From assembly GCA_002305265.1 (NCBI GenBank), contig DBQP01000007.1, positions 37,354 to 101,353 on the forward strand: a stretch of DNA of 64,000 nt, given 5' to 3'. The position numbers and the translations under genes were made by a program. The DNA is from Prevotellaceae bacterium UBA1391 (lineage in GTDB: Bacteria > Bacteroidota > Bacteroidia > Bacteroidales > Bacteroidaceae). Below the pieces are notes generated by a model. The model was not told the DNA's origin, ran no database searches, and saw only the letters and a list, made by a program, of their open reading frames with translations. Of the stretch, positions 53,966 to 61,428 are shown piece by piece (position 1 is the first letter of the stretch; every line of letters begins with the position of its first letter).

Positions 53966-55075
53966 TTAATTCATTTTGGCTTTCTTGATGAGGGCCTTGA
54001 CGAATGGTTTCGGCTGGAGCTTGCGGTCGAAGGCGAGCGGATAGTCGGTCCGTCCCGGCATCGGCCAGTCGTTTTTCCAGCTGTCGGCATCGCTCACGCC
54101 CCAGAAATTGACGCGGGTGATGGCGTCGGCATGCCGCAGATAGATGTCGAAGAGGCGTTCATAGAAGGCATCCTGCTTGCGCTGCATGTCTTTGCTGATG
54201 CCATTCTTGAACGGGTTGAGGCTTTCCTGATAGGCAAAGTTGGCGTCGATGTTTGCACCCTGATTGCCTTCTGGCCACGGGAGGACCGAGAGGTCGAGCT
54301 CGGTGATCATGACCTTGCAGCCGGCGTCGGCCAGCGCTTGGATGGTTTTCTCATATTCGACGAGGTCGGTGTCGAACGACACGTGCGACTGCATGCCCAC
54401 TCCGTCGACGCGACAGCCTTTGGCACGCAGCCTTTTCACAAGTTGGATGGCGGCATCGCGCTTGGCGGGAAGGTGCATGGAAAAGTCGTTGTAGAAGAGT
54501 TGTGCTTCAGGATCGGCGGCATGTGCGGCCTTGAAAGCAATCTCGAAGTAGTCTTCGCCGATGATTTCCAGCCAGGGAGTCAGGCGGAGCGTGCCGTTGT
54601 CGTTGAGCGCCTCGTTGACTACATCCCAAGCCTTGATACGGCCTTTGTAGCGGCCGACAACGTTCTGGATGTGATTTCTCATATAGTGGATGGCTTCGTC
54701 GCGCGTCCATCGTGTGCCGTCGCTGTGGTGGAAGAACCAGGTGGGCGGCTGAGAATGCCAGACGAGGCAATGCCCGTAACAGTCCTGCTTGTTTTTCTGG
54801 CAGAGCTCGACGAGACGGTCGGCGTCGCGGAAGTTCCATTGTCCCTCAGCGGGCGATATGACTTCGCCCTTCATGCAGTTTTCGGCAACGAGACAGTCGA
54901 ACTGCGTGCGGATGAGCTTTTCCATGGCTGGAGAGGGCGAGTGGACCTGCGTGACGTTGACAGCGGCTCCGATAGAGAACTTGCCAGCAAAGGCGCCGCG
55001 CAGCGTGTTGGTTTGCGCACTGAGCGAGAGCGTAGAGAGCGTGACGCAGCAGAGTGCGGATGTGAGTTTATTCAT
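53966..55075 (-). CDS. xynA: Endo-1,4-beta-xylanase, GH10
   Basis: 369-residue secreted or periplasmic enzyme that cleaves xylan backbone. A signal peptide (MNKLTSALCCVTLSTLSLSA) precedes a complete GH10 barrel: FSIGAAVNVTQV, AENCMKGEVISPAEGQWNF (about 56-74), HCLVWHSQPPTWFF, acid Glu in AWDVVNEALND (about 150-160), GVGMQSHVSFDT, nucleophile Glu in VMITELDLSVLP (about 255-266), and ITRVNFWGVSDADSWKN. No carbohydrate-binding module is present. It follows the symporter by 47 bp and precedes the GH43_1 gene by 29 bp. Confidence 0.97.
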   Translation of the reverse strand: MNKLTSALCCVTLSTLSLSAQTNTLRGAFAGKFSIGAAVNVTQVHSPSPAMEKLIRTQFDCLVAENCMKGEVISPAEGQWNFRDADRLVELCQKNKQDCYGHCLVWHSQPPTWFFHHSDGTRWTRDEAIHYMRNHIQNVVGRYKGRIKAWDVVNEALNDNGTLRLTPWLEIIGEDYFEIAFKAAHAADPEAQLFYNDFSMHLPAKRDAAIQLVKRLRAKGCRVDGVGMQSHVSFDTDLVEYEKTIQALADAGCKVMITELDLSVLPWPEGNQGANIDANFAYQESLNPFKNGISKDMQRKQDAFYERLFDIYLRHADAITRVNFWGVSDADSWKNDWPMPGRTDYPLAFDRKLQPKPFVKALIKKAKMN

Positions 55076-55122
55076 GCGTTAACGAGTTTGTTCAGACGTT
55101 AAGTAGAGAGAATCGGGGGGAG

Positions 55123-56541
55123 TTATTGGGCGGCAGCTTCGCGCCGTTTGTCTTCGATTTCAAGATTGATGCGGTTGATGACCTCGTCGGAGAGCTCGTA
55201 TTTCGAGATGATCCACATGGCGACTAAGAGGAGCAGGGCTGGGATAACGCAAACGAGCCAGCGAATGCCTTCCTGTGCCAATGGGGTCTGCAACTCCAGG
55301 TCATTCATAAAGTAGACGCCGGCGGCATTGCCTACGGACATCATGGCGAATGCAGTGATGAAGAAGAGCGCGATGACGCGAAGCGGGCGGTTGTGAAGGA
55401 ACTCGGTCCAGAGATCGCTGACTTTTACGTCTTTTGTGTCTTTCTCGTCCATGACGACGCGCTCCTTCGTCTGTGTGAAGCAGAAGACAAGCAGCATCAG
55501 GCCTACGAGCGCGAAGATCAGCATGGTGTAGAACCAGGCACCTGAGTCTTTGGGCAGATTGTTGGCCTCCTGGCGCACCTGATAGTCGGTGTAGGCGAGG
55601 ATGAGGCCTGGCACGACGCCGCCCAATGCCATTCCGGCCTTGAAGAAGATACCGGTCAGTGCGTTGACAATACCCGAGATGCGGCGACCCGTCTTGTGCT
55701 CCGAGTAGGAAATGACTTCAGGAATGAGTGCCCACATGTATCCGGTAGCGACAATGACACCTGTTGACTTCACAAACTGTGCGATGTAGACGAGCGTCAT
55801 GTTCTCTTTCATGTCCATGAAACGGCTGATGAGGTAGAGCATGGCCATGCCGATGATGGCGACAGTGAGGAAGATGTAGAACATCCCTTTCTTGCCGACC
55901 TTGCGCTTGATGGCCGGTACCAATGGCATGAAAATGAAGGACGGCAGCGAACCGAGTCCCATGAAGAAGGCCATCTCCAGCGGCAGGTCTGCGCCTGCCA
56001 TCAGCGCGACGATGATGGGAACGCCAGCTGAAACGGCCAATCCGCCGACGTTTGCCATGAACATGCGGACGGACGTGAGTATGGTGATTTCATTGGTGTC
56101 GCGCGTGAGCGAGGAATTGAGCGCACCATACGGGACATTGATGAGGGTATAGCACATCGACATGCCGACGTAGGTGACGTAGGCATAGATGAGATTGCCG
56201 GAGAAACCGTTCCAGAAGCAGAGGATGGCAAGCACGGTGAGCGGTATGCCGGCCAGCAGCAAATACGACCTGTATTTGCCCCAGCGGGGTGTGTGCTTAT
56301 CGACAAAAGTTCCGACGAGCGGGTCCCAAAGTACGTCGACGAGACGTACGACAAGGAACATGGTTGCCGCCACGCCGGGGTCGAGTCCGTAGATATCGGT
56401 ATAGAAAAACAGCAAGTACATGCTGATTGTCTGATAGATGAGGTTCTGCGCAAGGTCACCAGAACCGAAGCCGATGCGCTGTAGCCAGGACAGTTTGTAG
56501 AAACCTTCAAGCTCGGCTGTTGCGTCTCTCTGTGTTTTCAT
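55123..56541 (-). CDS. GPH-family cation symporter, probable xylo-oligosaccharide importer
   Basis: Twelve-helix glycoside-pentoside-hexuronide:cation symporter (MelB family), 472 residues. Family features are RIGFGSGDLAQNLIYQTISM (about 21-40), FVDKHTPRWGKYRSYLLLAG (loop with conserved Arg/Lys, about 79-98), NVPYGALNSSLTRDTNEIT (about 135-153), IPEVISYSEHKTGRRISGIV and the PGLILAYTDYQ segment. The charged C-terminus (INRINLEIEDKRREAAAQ) is cytosolic. As first gene of symporter-GH10-GH43_1 it should feed the cytoplasmic xylosidase, like the symporter in Prevotella xylanase clusters. Confidence 0.93.
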   Translation of the reverse strand: MKTQRDATAELEGFYKLSWLQRIGFGSGDLAQNLIYQTISMYLLFFYTDIYGLDPGVAATMFLVVRLVDVLWDPLVGTFVDKHTPRWGKYRSYLLLAGIPLTVLAILCFWNGFSGNLIYAYVTYVGMSMCYTLINVPYGALNSSLTRDTNEITILTSVRMFMANVGGLAVSAGVPIIVALMAGADLPLEMAFFMGLGSLPSFIFMPLVPAIKRKVGKKGMFYIFLTVAIIGMAMLYLISRFMDMKENMTLVYIAQFVKSTGVIVATGYMWALIPEVISYSEHKTGRRISGIVNALTGIFFKAGMALGGVVPGLILAYTDYQVRQEANNLPKDSGAWFYTMLIFALVGLMLLVFCFTQTKERVVMDEKDTKDVKVSDLWTEFLHNRPLRVIALFFITAFAMMSVGNAAGVYFMNDLELQTPLAQEGIRWLVCVIPALLLLVAMWIISKYELSDEVINRINLEIEDKRREAAAQ

Positions 56542-57264
56542 GCGATGTGATTGGGGGATTTGAATGATTGATAAAATCTATATTTCTTTGTTGGATTTCT
56601 TTTTCTGCCAGTTGGATCTCATGGTGTTGAGACGGATCTGTTTCCGCTTTCCCGCTTGTCGTACACACTTCTGGTGTGCACGCATCGGGATGGGGATGCG
56701 CTGCTACATGGTCATGCCTGCGTCCCTCTGTCGGCATGTGCATGCCCCGGTTGTCTGGTGGCTGCATGGCCAGGCTTATGCCTGCGCGGTGCTGGCCTCC
56801 AACTGTCTCGTGCCGGCGTTTTCATCAGCCATCGGGGTATTCGTCTGCTTGCGTCCACGCAGGGGTGAGGGCGCGTGTTTGATGATGCAAAATTAGCAAA
56901 AGCATGATACACCTTCTTTTAGATTTGCATCCAAAAATAGCGAATTTGTTACTTATCTTGTGCGTCGCGCATTTTTTGTCAGGCTTGCAGATGATTTTTG
57001 CATGCGCGGTTTGCTTTTGTTTGATATTTTTTTTAACTTCGCCACGCGAGCATATAAGTATTGCTTTCTGCGTTCTGTTGTTGGCTGGATGACCCTTTGG
57101 GAAATGAAAATGTGCGCATGGAGTGATAGATTGGGGCGTACATCCATCTCTTTGTTTATATAGGCGTCGTTCTCATGCCGTCGCATGGTTTTCGTTCCTC
57201 CGCGTGTAAAGAATGGTGCACCTGCGCTCACGACCTGAAAAATATTCATATAAATCAATTACCT
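56542..57264. promoter_or_regulatory. Divergent intergenic region with a candidate -7 box for the xylanase operon
   Basis: TAATTTTG on the minus strand at 56895-56888 would give a leader of about 347 bases to the symporter. The leader side (56640-56880) is rich in CATG/GCATGC elements but shows no clear array or hairpin terminator. The other half (56905-57150) is T-rich and gene-free; I see no convincing promoter for the NfeD gene in it. Confidence 0.45.
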
Positions 57265-57873
57265 ATGTTACTTTCAACCTTACAATGGTTCTCCTCGCTG
57301 AGCACCCTGGAGCAAGTCTTCTGGACTTGTGCGCTCGTGGCCAGTGTCATTTTTCTTGTTCAGATTGTGCTCACTCTGCTGGGCCTCGACGGGCATGATG
57401 CAGGCATTGATTTCGATGCCAGCGCAATGGATGCAGCTGACGGCGATACGCTCGATCTCGGCGGTGGACTTGCGTTGTTTTCGGTGCGCAGTCTCATCAA
57501 TTTCCTCCTGGGCTTCGGATGGGCCGGCGTCAGCTTCCGTCCGTCCATCGATAGCGATTTCCTGCTTGTGCTGGTGAGCGCTCTCTGTGGTCTTGCTTTC
57601 GTCTGGTTGTTTTTCTTCATCCGCAAGCAGATGCGGGGATTGGAGACTAACGGAAATTTCGACATCCAGCGTTGCGTCGGAACGGTCTGCAGCGTCTACC
57701 TTCGGATTCCTGCGGAACGCACCGGTGTGGGCAAGGTACAGGTGAGCGTTGGCGGTGCGGTGCATGAGCTGGACGCTTGTACGGACGGCCATGAAATCAA
57801 GACGGGTGTCCGCGTACGCATCCTCTCGCTGGTCGATCAGTCGACCGTCCTGGTTGAGCCCGTCGTCGGTTAA
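57265..57873 (+). CDS. NfeD-like membrane protein
   Basis: 202-residue membrane protein starting at ATG 57265 (MLLSTLQWFSSLSTLEQVFW). There are three hydrophobic helices (VFWTCALVASVIFLVQIVLTL about 17-37; SLINFLLGFGWAGVSF about 73-88; FLLVLVSALCGLAFVWLFFFI about 95-115). A C-terminal OB-fold follows (about 135-202: GTVCSVYLRIPAERTGVGKV…VHELDACTDG…VRVRILSLVDQSTVLVEP). NfeD proteins partner flotillin-like proteins in membrane microdomains, and the next gene encodes one. Upstream in-frame extension lacks conserved sequence. Confidence 0.85.
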   Translation: MLLSTLQWFSSLSTLEQVFWTCALVASVIFLVQIVLTLLGLDGHDAGIDFDASAMDAADGDTLDLGGGLALFSVRSLINFLLGFGWAGVSFRPSIDSDFLLVLVSALCGLAFVWLFFFIRKQMRGLETNGNFDIQRCVGTVCSVYLRIPAERTGVGKVQVSVGGAVHELDACTDGHEIKTGVRVRILSLVDQSTVLVEPVVG

Positions 57874-58090
57874 ACCTCTGCGCGCGGCTGCTTCATCAGC
57901 AATCAGCCGTGCCTGATTGCCCACTTCGCGGATGCGCTGTATTATTTTTGCGCCTCGCTCAACTTTTTCGTCCGTTTGTCGACGCGGTGTGCTTTTCTCT
58001 CAACGTGTGCCATTGCAGGTGTTTTAACTCAGGTGGTGCACACAAATCCAAACGATATTTCATTCAACCAACCCAAATACTTTATTGCTT

Positions 58091-59479
58091 ATGTTTGTAA
58101 TTGTAGCAGGAATTGTGGTAGCGGTGTTTCTTTTCATCTCTATCGTCAACCGTTATCGCCGGTGTCCCTCCGACAAGATCCTTGTCATCTACGGAAGTAG
58201 AAGCAACAAGCAGAGTGCGCGTTGCATTCACGGCGGCGGTGCTTTCGTCTGGCCCATCATCGAGGATTATGCCTATCTTTCGCTCACGCCCATCAGCATC
58301 GACGCGAACCTGACCAACGCGCTGTCGAGGCAGAACATCCGCGTCGACGTTCCCAGTCGATTCACTGTCGGCATCAGCACCGAGCCCGACTCGATGAACG
58401 CGGCAGCAGAGCGTCTGCTGGGGCTGACACCTGCACAGATTCAGGAATTGGCACGCGACATCCTCTTCGGCCAACTGCGTCTGGTCATTGCCACCATGAG
58501 CATCGAGGAACTCAACAACGACCGCGACAAATTCCTGGAGAACATCTCTGCCAATGTGGAGGTCGAGCTCAAGAAAATCGGTCTGCGCCTGATCAACGTG
58601 AACGTGACCGACATCAAGGATGAGAGCGGCTACATCGAGGCACTCGGTCAGGAGGCTGCTGCGCGCGCCATCAACGAGGCCAAAGTGCGTGTGGCAGAGC
58701 AGGAAAAAGTCGGCGAGATTGGCAAGGCAGACGCTGTGCGCGAGACGCGTGTCCGTACGGCCGAGGCCAATGCAACTGCCGTGAAGGGCGAGAACAACGC
58801 CAAGGTCGAGATTGCCATGAGTGATGCCGACCGCCGCGAGCGGGAGGCTGAGGCCAACCGTGTTGCTACTGCCGCCGAGCGCGTGCAGCAGGCCAAGGCA
58901 CAGCAGGAGGCCTATGCAGCGGAGCGCGAGGCCGAAGAGGCACGTGCAGCGCGTGAGGAGGCCACGCAGATGGCCAACATCATTGTGCCGCAGGAAATCG
59001 AGAAGCGCCGTCTGGTGATTGAGGCAGAGGCGGAAGCCGAGAAAATCCGCGTGAATGCCAAAGGTCAGGCCGACGCTATTATTGCCCGGATGGAGGCCGA
59101 AGCCAAGGGCTACTACGAGGTGCTGACCAAGCAGGCTGCCGGATACGACCGGATGGTGCAGGCGGCAGGCGGCGATGCCAACAAGGCTTACATGCTGCTC
59201 TTGCTGGAGAAACTGCCCGAACTTGTCAAGACGCAGGTGGAGGCCGTGAAGGGCATCAACATCGACAAGGTGACAGTTTGGGATGCCGGAGGCAATGCAG
59301 ACGGAAAAGGTTCCACTGCCAATTTTGTCAGTGGACTGATGAAGAGCGTTCCGCCGCTCAACGAATTGTTCGACATGGCCGGTCTCAACTTGCCCGAATA
59401 CCTCGCCAAACGCAAGGAGGAGGCAAATGCGCTGGGCGTTTCAGACGCCTCAGCCAAGGAGGTTGAGCCGATGGAATGA
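58091..59479 (+). CDS. Flotillin-like SPFH domain protein
   Basis: 462-residue membrane scaffold protein. It has one N-terminal membrane segment (FVIVAGIVVAVFLFISIVN, about 2-20), then CPSDKILVIYGSRSNKQSAR and an SPFH/PHB domain (about 25-200) with FVWPIIEDYAYLSLTPISID, DVPSRFTVGISTEP, and LFGQLRLVIATMSIEELNND. A long Ala/Glu coiled coil follows (about 190-345, EAEANRVATAAERVQQAKAQ…), then the flotillin C-terminal domain (GYYEVLTKQAAGYDRMVQAA, VTVWDAGGNADGKGSTANFV). The ATG at 58091 is used rather than the TTG two codons earlier. It is 217 bp from the NfeD gene. Confidence 0.94.
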   Translation: MFVIVAGIVVAVFLFISIVNRYRRCPSDKILVIYGSRSNKQSARCIHGGGAFVWPIIEDYAYLSLTPISIDANLTNALSRQNIRVDVPSRFTVGISTEPDSMNAAAERLLGLTPAQIQELARDILFGQLRLVIATMSIEELNNDRDKFLENISANVEVELKKIGLRLINVNVTDIKDESGYIEALGQEAAARAINEAKVRVAEQEKVGEIGKADAVRETRVRTAEANATAVKGENNAKVEIAMSDADRREREAEANRVATAAERVQQAKAQQEAYAAEREAEEARAAREEATQMANIIVPQEIEKRRLVIEAEAEAEKIRVNAKGQADAIIARMEAEAKGYYEVLTKQAAGYDRMVQAAGGDANKAYMLLLLEKLPELVKTQVEAVKGINIDKVTVWDAGGNADGKGSTANFVSGLMKSVPPLNELFDMAGLNLPEYLAKRKEEANALGVSDASAKEVEPME

Positions 59480-59541
59480 CGACTGAGCTATCAATTGTTG
59501 CATCGACATTTGTCGGGCAAGAGTTACAAGCCTTTTACGTC

Positions 59542-59577
59542 AGGGCCGTCCCCGCTTCGTGCAGGGGCGGCCTTTTT
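59542..59577 (+). terminator. Terminator after the flotillin gene
   Basis: GGCCG-(T)-CCCC (from 59544) pairs with GGGG-CGGCC (to 59572) around CGCTTCGTGCA, followed by TTTTT. Confidence 0.85.
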
Positions 59578-59626
59578 GGTGTCGTCATCTTGTGGCGACA
59601 TCGTCGCTTTGGCTTTGATTCGCTGT

Positions 59627-59790
59627 CAATCGGCCCCGTGCAGAGCCATTCTTTCTTGTGTCAATGCGGCGTGGCCATTCGTCAGCGGAGTCAAGCGGCC
59701 CCTTGCACAGCCATTCTTTCTTGTGTCAATGCGGCGTGGCCATTCGTCAGCGGAGTCAAGCGGCTCCTTGCACAGTCATTCTTTCTTGTG
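59627..59790. repeat. 65-bp tandem repeat, about 2.5 copies
   Basis: GCCATTCTTTCTTGTGTCAA begins at 59645 and again at 59710; a third, partial copy starts at 59775 (GTCATTCTTTCTTGTG). The 65-bp units are nearly identical, and the start of the first extends left to about 59627. Within each unit GCCATTC occurs twice. It is not coding, because 65 is not a multiple of three. It is part of a repeat-rich 747-bp gap between convergent genes. Confidence 0.95.
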
Positions 59791-59877
59791 GGCATGCGCT
59801 GGCGTGCCGGCATGGCTCTTCTTTTAACGTCCTTATGCTGTGTTTCGTCTGTGAGGTTGTCATTTTCACTCCTGCGG

Positions 59878-60031
59878 GAAGGCCTTCGTGTGGCTGCGGG
59901 AAGGCCTTCGTGTCGTTGTGCGAAGGCCTTCGTGCTTTTGTGCAAATTTGCTTTTGTTGCAGTGGCAAGGGCTTTTGGCTATTGTGAAAAGTTGGCTTTG
60001 TTGCGGTAGCGAGTGCATTTGGCTGTTGTCT
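59878..60031. repeat. GAAGGCCTTC triplet array, locus E, with decayed 22/44-bp extension
   Basis: Three perfect palindromes at 59878, 59900 and 59922 (linkers GTGTGGCTGCGG, GTGTCGTTGTGC, GTGCTTTTGTGC). The same register continues: TTTGTTGC recurs at 59953 and 59997 (44 bp), and the unit at 59966 (CAAGGGCTTTTGGCTATTGT) still resembles a palindrome unit. To the left, 59856-59877 shares the CTGCGG end of a unit. It lies between convergent flotillin and upp genes. Confidence 0.95.
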
Positions 60032-60142
60032 TGAGACCTACACCTTTTCTTTTGTGCGTATGTTCAGGTGCTAAAGCAGGCCATGATCTCACAGTGGTGA
60101 GGGCCATGGGCCGTTTGATGGTCGTAGTGGCGATGATGCCCC

Positions 60143-60185
60143 AAAAAGAAAGCCAACGGACAGCAGTGAGAACTGTCCGTTGGCT
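60143..60185 (-). terminator. Terminator after upp
   Basis: AGCCAACGGACAG (60151-60163) pairs perfectly with CTGTCCGTTGGCT (60173-60185), loop 9 bases; on the minus strand it is followed by TTCTTTTTGG. It lies 42 bases after the upp stop. Confidence 0.92.
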
Positions 60186-60226
60186 TGTGGAGGATGTCGG
60201 ATTCCGAACGTTGCCAGAGTCGAGGT

Positions 60227-60889
60227 TCAGATTTTGTCGCCGTAAGCAAGATCGCCGGCATCGCCGAGACCTGGCACGATGTAGGCATGGTCGTTGAGCG
60301 TGGGGTCGATGGCTGCGCACCAAAGGGTGACGTTCGGTATGTGGGCGAAATGCTCGGCCACGTAGTCGACGCCCTGCTGTGAGGCAATGATGCAGCAGAG
60401 GTGGAGGTGCTTGGGTGTGCCTTTTGTGCAGAAGGCCTGATAGCCCAATTCCATGCTGCCACCGGTGGCCAGCATCGGGTCGGCCAGAATGAGCGTTTTG
60501 TCTGTCAGGTCGGGAGTGGCCATGTACTCAATCTTGATGCCCACGTCCTTGCATTCCTTGTCCTTGTAGTAGCGGTAGGCCGAGACGAAGGCATTGCCTG
60601 CACGGTCGAAGATGTCGAGAAAACCTTGGTGGAAGGGGAGGCCGGCGCGGAAGATGGTGCCGATGACGATGTCGTTGTCGAAGGTCTCGGTCTGTGCCGT
60701 TCCCAGCGGGGTGACGATGTTTTTGGTGCTGTACTCGAGTGTCTGGCTGATTTCATACCCCATCAGTTGGCCGATGCGTGTGAGATTCTGGCGGAAGCGC
60801 ATGCGGTCGTTCTGTGTGTCGACGCTGCGGAGCTCACTCACGTATTGGTTGATGACGGAATTGCGTTCTGCAAAATTGATGATTTTCAT
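60227..60889 (-). CDS. upp: Uracil phosphoribosyltransferase Upp
   Basis: Converts uracil and PRPP to UMP (pyrimidine salvage). The 220-residue protein has the PRPP-binding LILADPMLATGGSMELGYQA (about 133-152), the uracil-binding C-terminus AYIVPGLGDAGDLAYG (about 202-217), IGTIFRAGLPFHQGFLDIF (about 76-94) and IEYMATPDLTDKTLIL. It is somewhat longer at the N-terminus than enterobacterial Upp. It starts 20 bp after the HAD gene, so it is probably co-transcribed with it, and it ends with its own terminator. Confidence 0.95.
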   Translation of the reverse strand: MKIINFAERNSVINQYVSELRSVDTQNDRMRFRQNLTRIGQLMGYEISQTLEYSTKNIVTPLGTAQTETFDNDIVIGTIFRAGLPFHQGFLDIFDRAGNAFVSAYRYYKDKECKDVGIKIEYMATPDLTDKTLILADPMLATGGSMELGYQAFCTKGTPKHLHLCCIIASQQGVDYVAEHFAHIPNVTLWCAAIDPTLNDHAYIVPGLGDAGDLAYGDKI

Positions 60890-60909
60890 CGGGGGAATAA
60901 ATGTATTTT

Positions 60910-61371
60910 TTACTTTCTATTTTTCTTCCAGAACATCCAGGCGGGATAGGGCAACTGCAGGTTGTCGTCGTCGATGGGAGTGCTCTTGCTGGTTTTCTTG
61001 ATGACTTTGGTCGGAATCGACGTTTGTGTGATGATGTCGTAGATGCTGTTCCATGAGGGCAGGCCGCCGATGTTCTTGTCGTCGATGAAGACATCAGCGT
61101 TCACCTTGCGCGAGATGAGGACATTGCGTTGCTCCTCCTCCGACATTCCTTCGGGGATGACGGTGTTGACGGCATAGAACGTCAGGCCTCGCTCGCGGCA
61201 CCATTCGACGGCTTCGTCCAGCAGTGCTCCTTCGCGGACGCTCCACAGAATGAGTTGATGACCGTCGTTCTGAAGTCTTCGCAAGGTCGATATGGCGTTC
61301 TGGCGTTCCTCGCCGATTTCGGGATAGCGGTGTTCGACGATCGTTCCGTCGAAGTCTACAGCGATAACCAT
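60910..61371 (-). CDS. Small HAD-superfamily protein
   Basis: 153-residue HAD-like protein. The catalytic motif I is VIAVDFDGTIVEHRYPEIG (residues about 2-20; nucleophile and acid Asp both present). LRRLQNDGHQLILWSVREG supplies motif II (Ser in LWS), and ADVFIDDKNIGG (about 94-105) is motif IV. There is no cap domain; the tail is basic and proline-containing. Such small HADs are common in Bacteroides near polysaccharide genes. ATG 61371 begins right at the motif; a TTG two codons earlier is less likely. The phosphate ester substrate is unknown. Confidence 0.85.
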   Translation of the reverse strand: MVIAVDFDGTIVEHRYPEIGEERQNAISTLRRLQNDGHQLILWSVREGALLDEAVEWCRERGLTFYAVNTVIPEGMSEEEQRNVLISRKVNADVFIDDKNIGGLPSWNSIYDIITQTSIPTKVIKKTSKSTPIDDDNLQLPYPAWMFWKKNRK

Positions 61372-61428
61372 AAACAATAAGTTCTTTAGAGAGTATGGCT
61401 GTGATGCGTGGTCTCAGGCGACAGATTG

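Noticed and set aside
11157..59943. CRISPR-like reading of the GAAGGCCTTC arrays
   Set aside because: The repeat is only 10 bp, spacers are 12 bp, copy number is always three, and no cas gene is in the window.
59691..59968. Small ORFs reading KAF, EGL and RPS motifs through the GAAGGCCTTC arrays (also at 23147, 33150 and 52573)
   Set aside because: The motifs are the three frames of the palindrome read in turn because the step is 22 bp; they are translation artefacts of the repeat.
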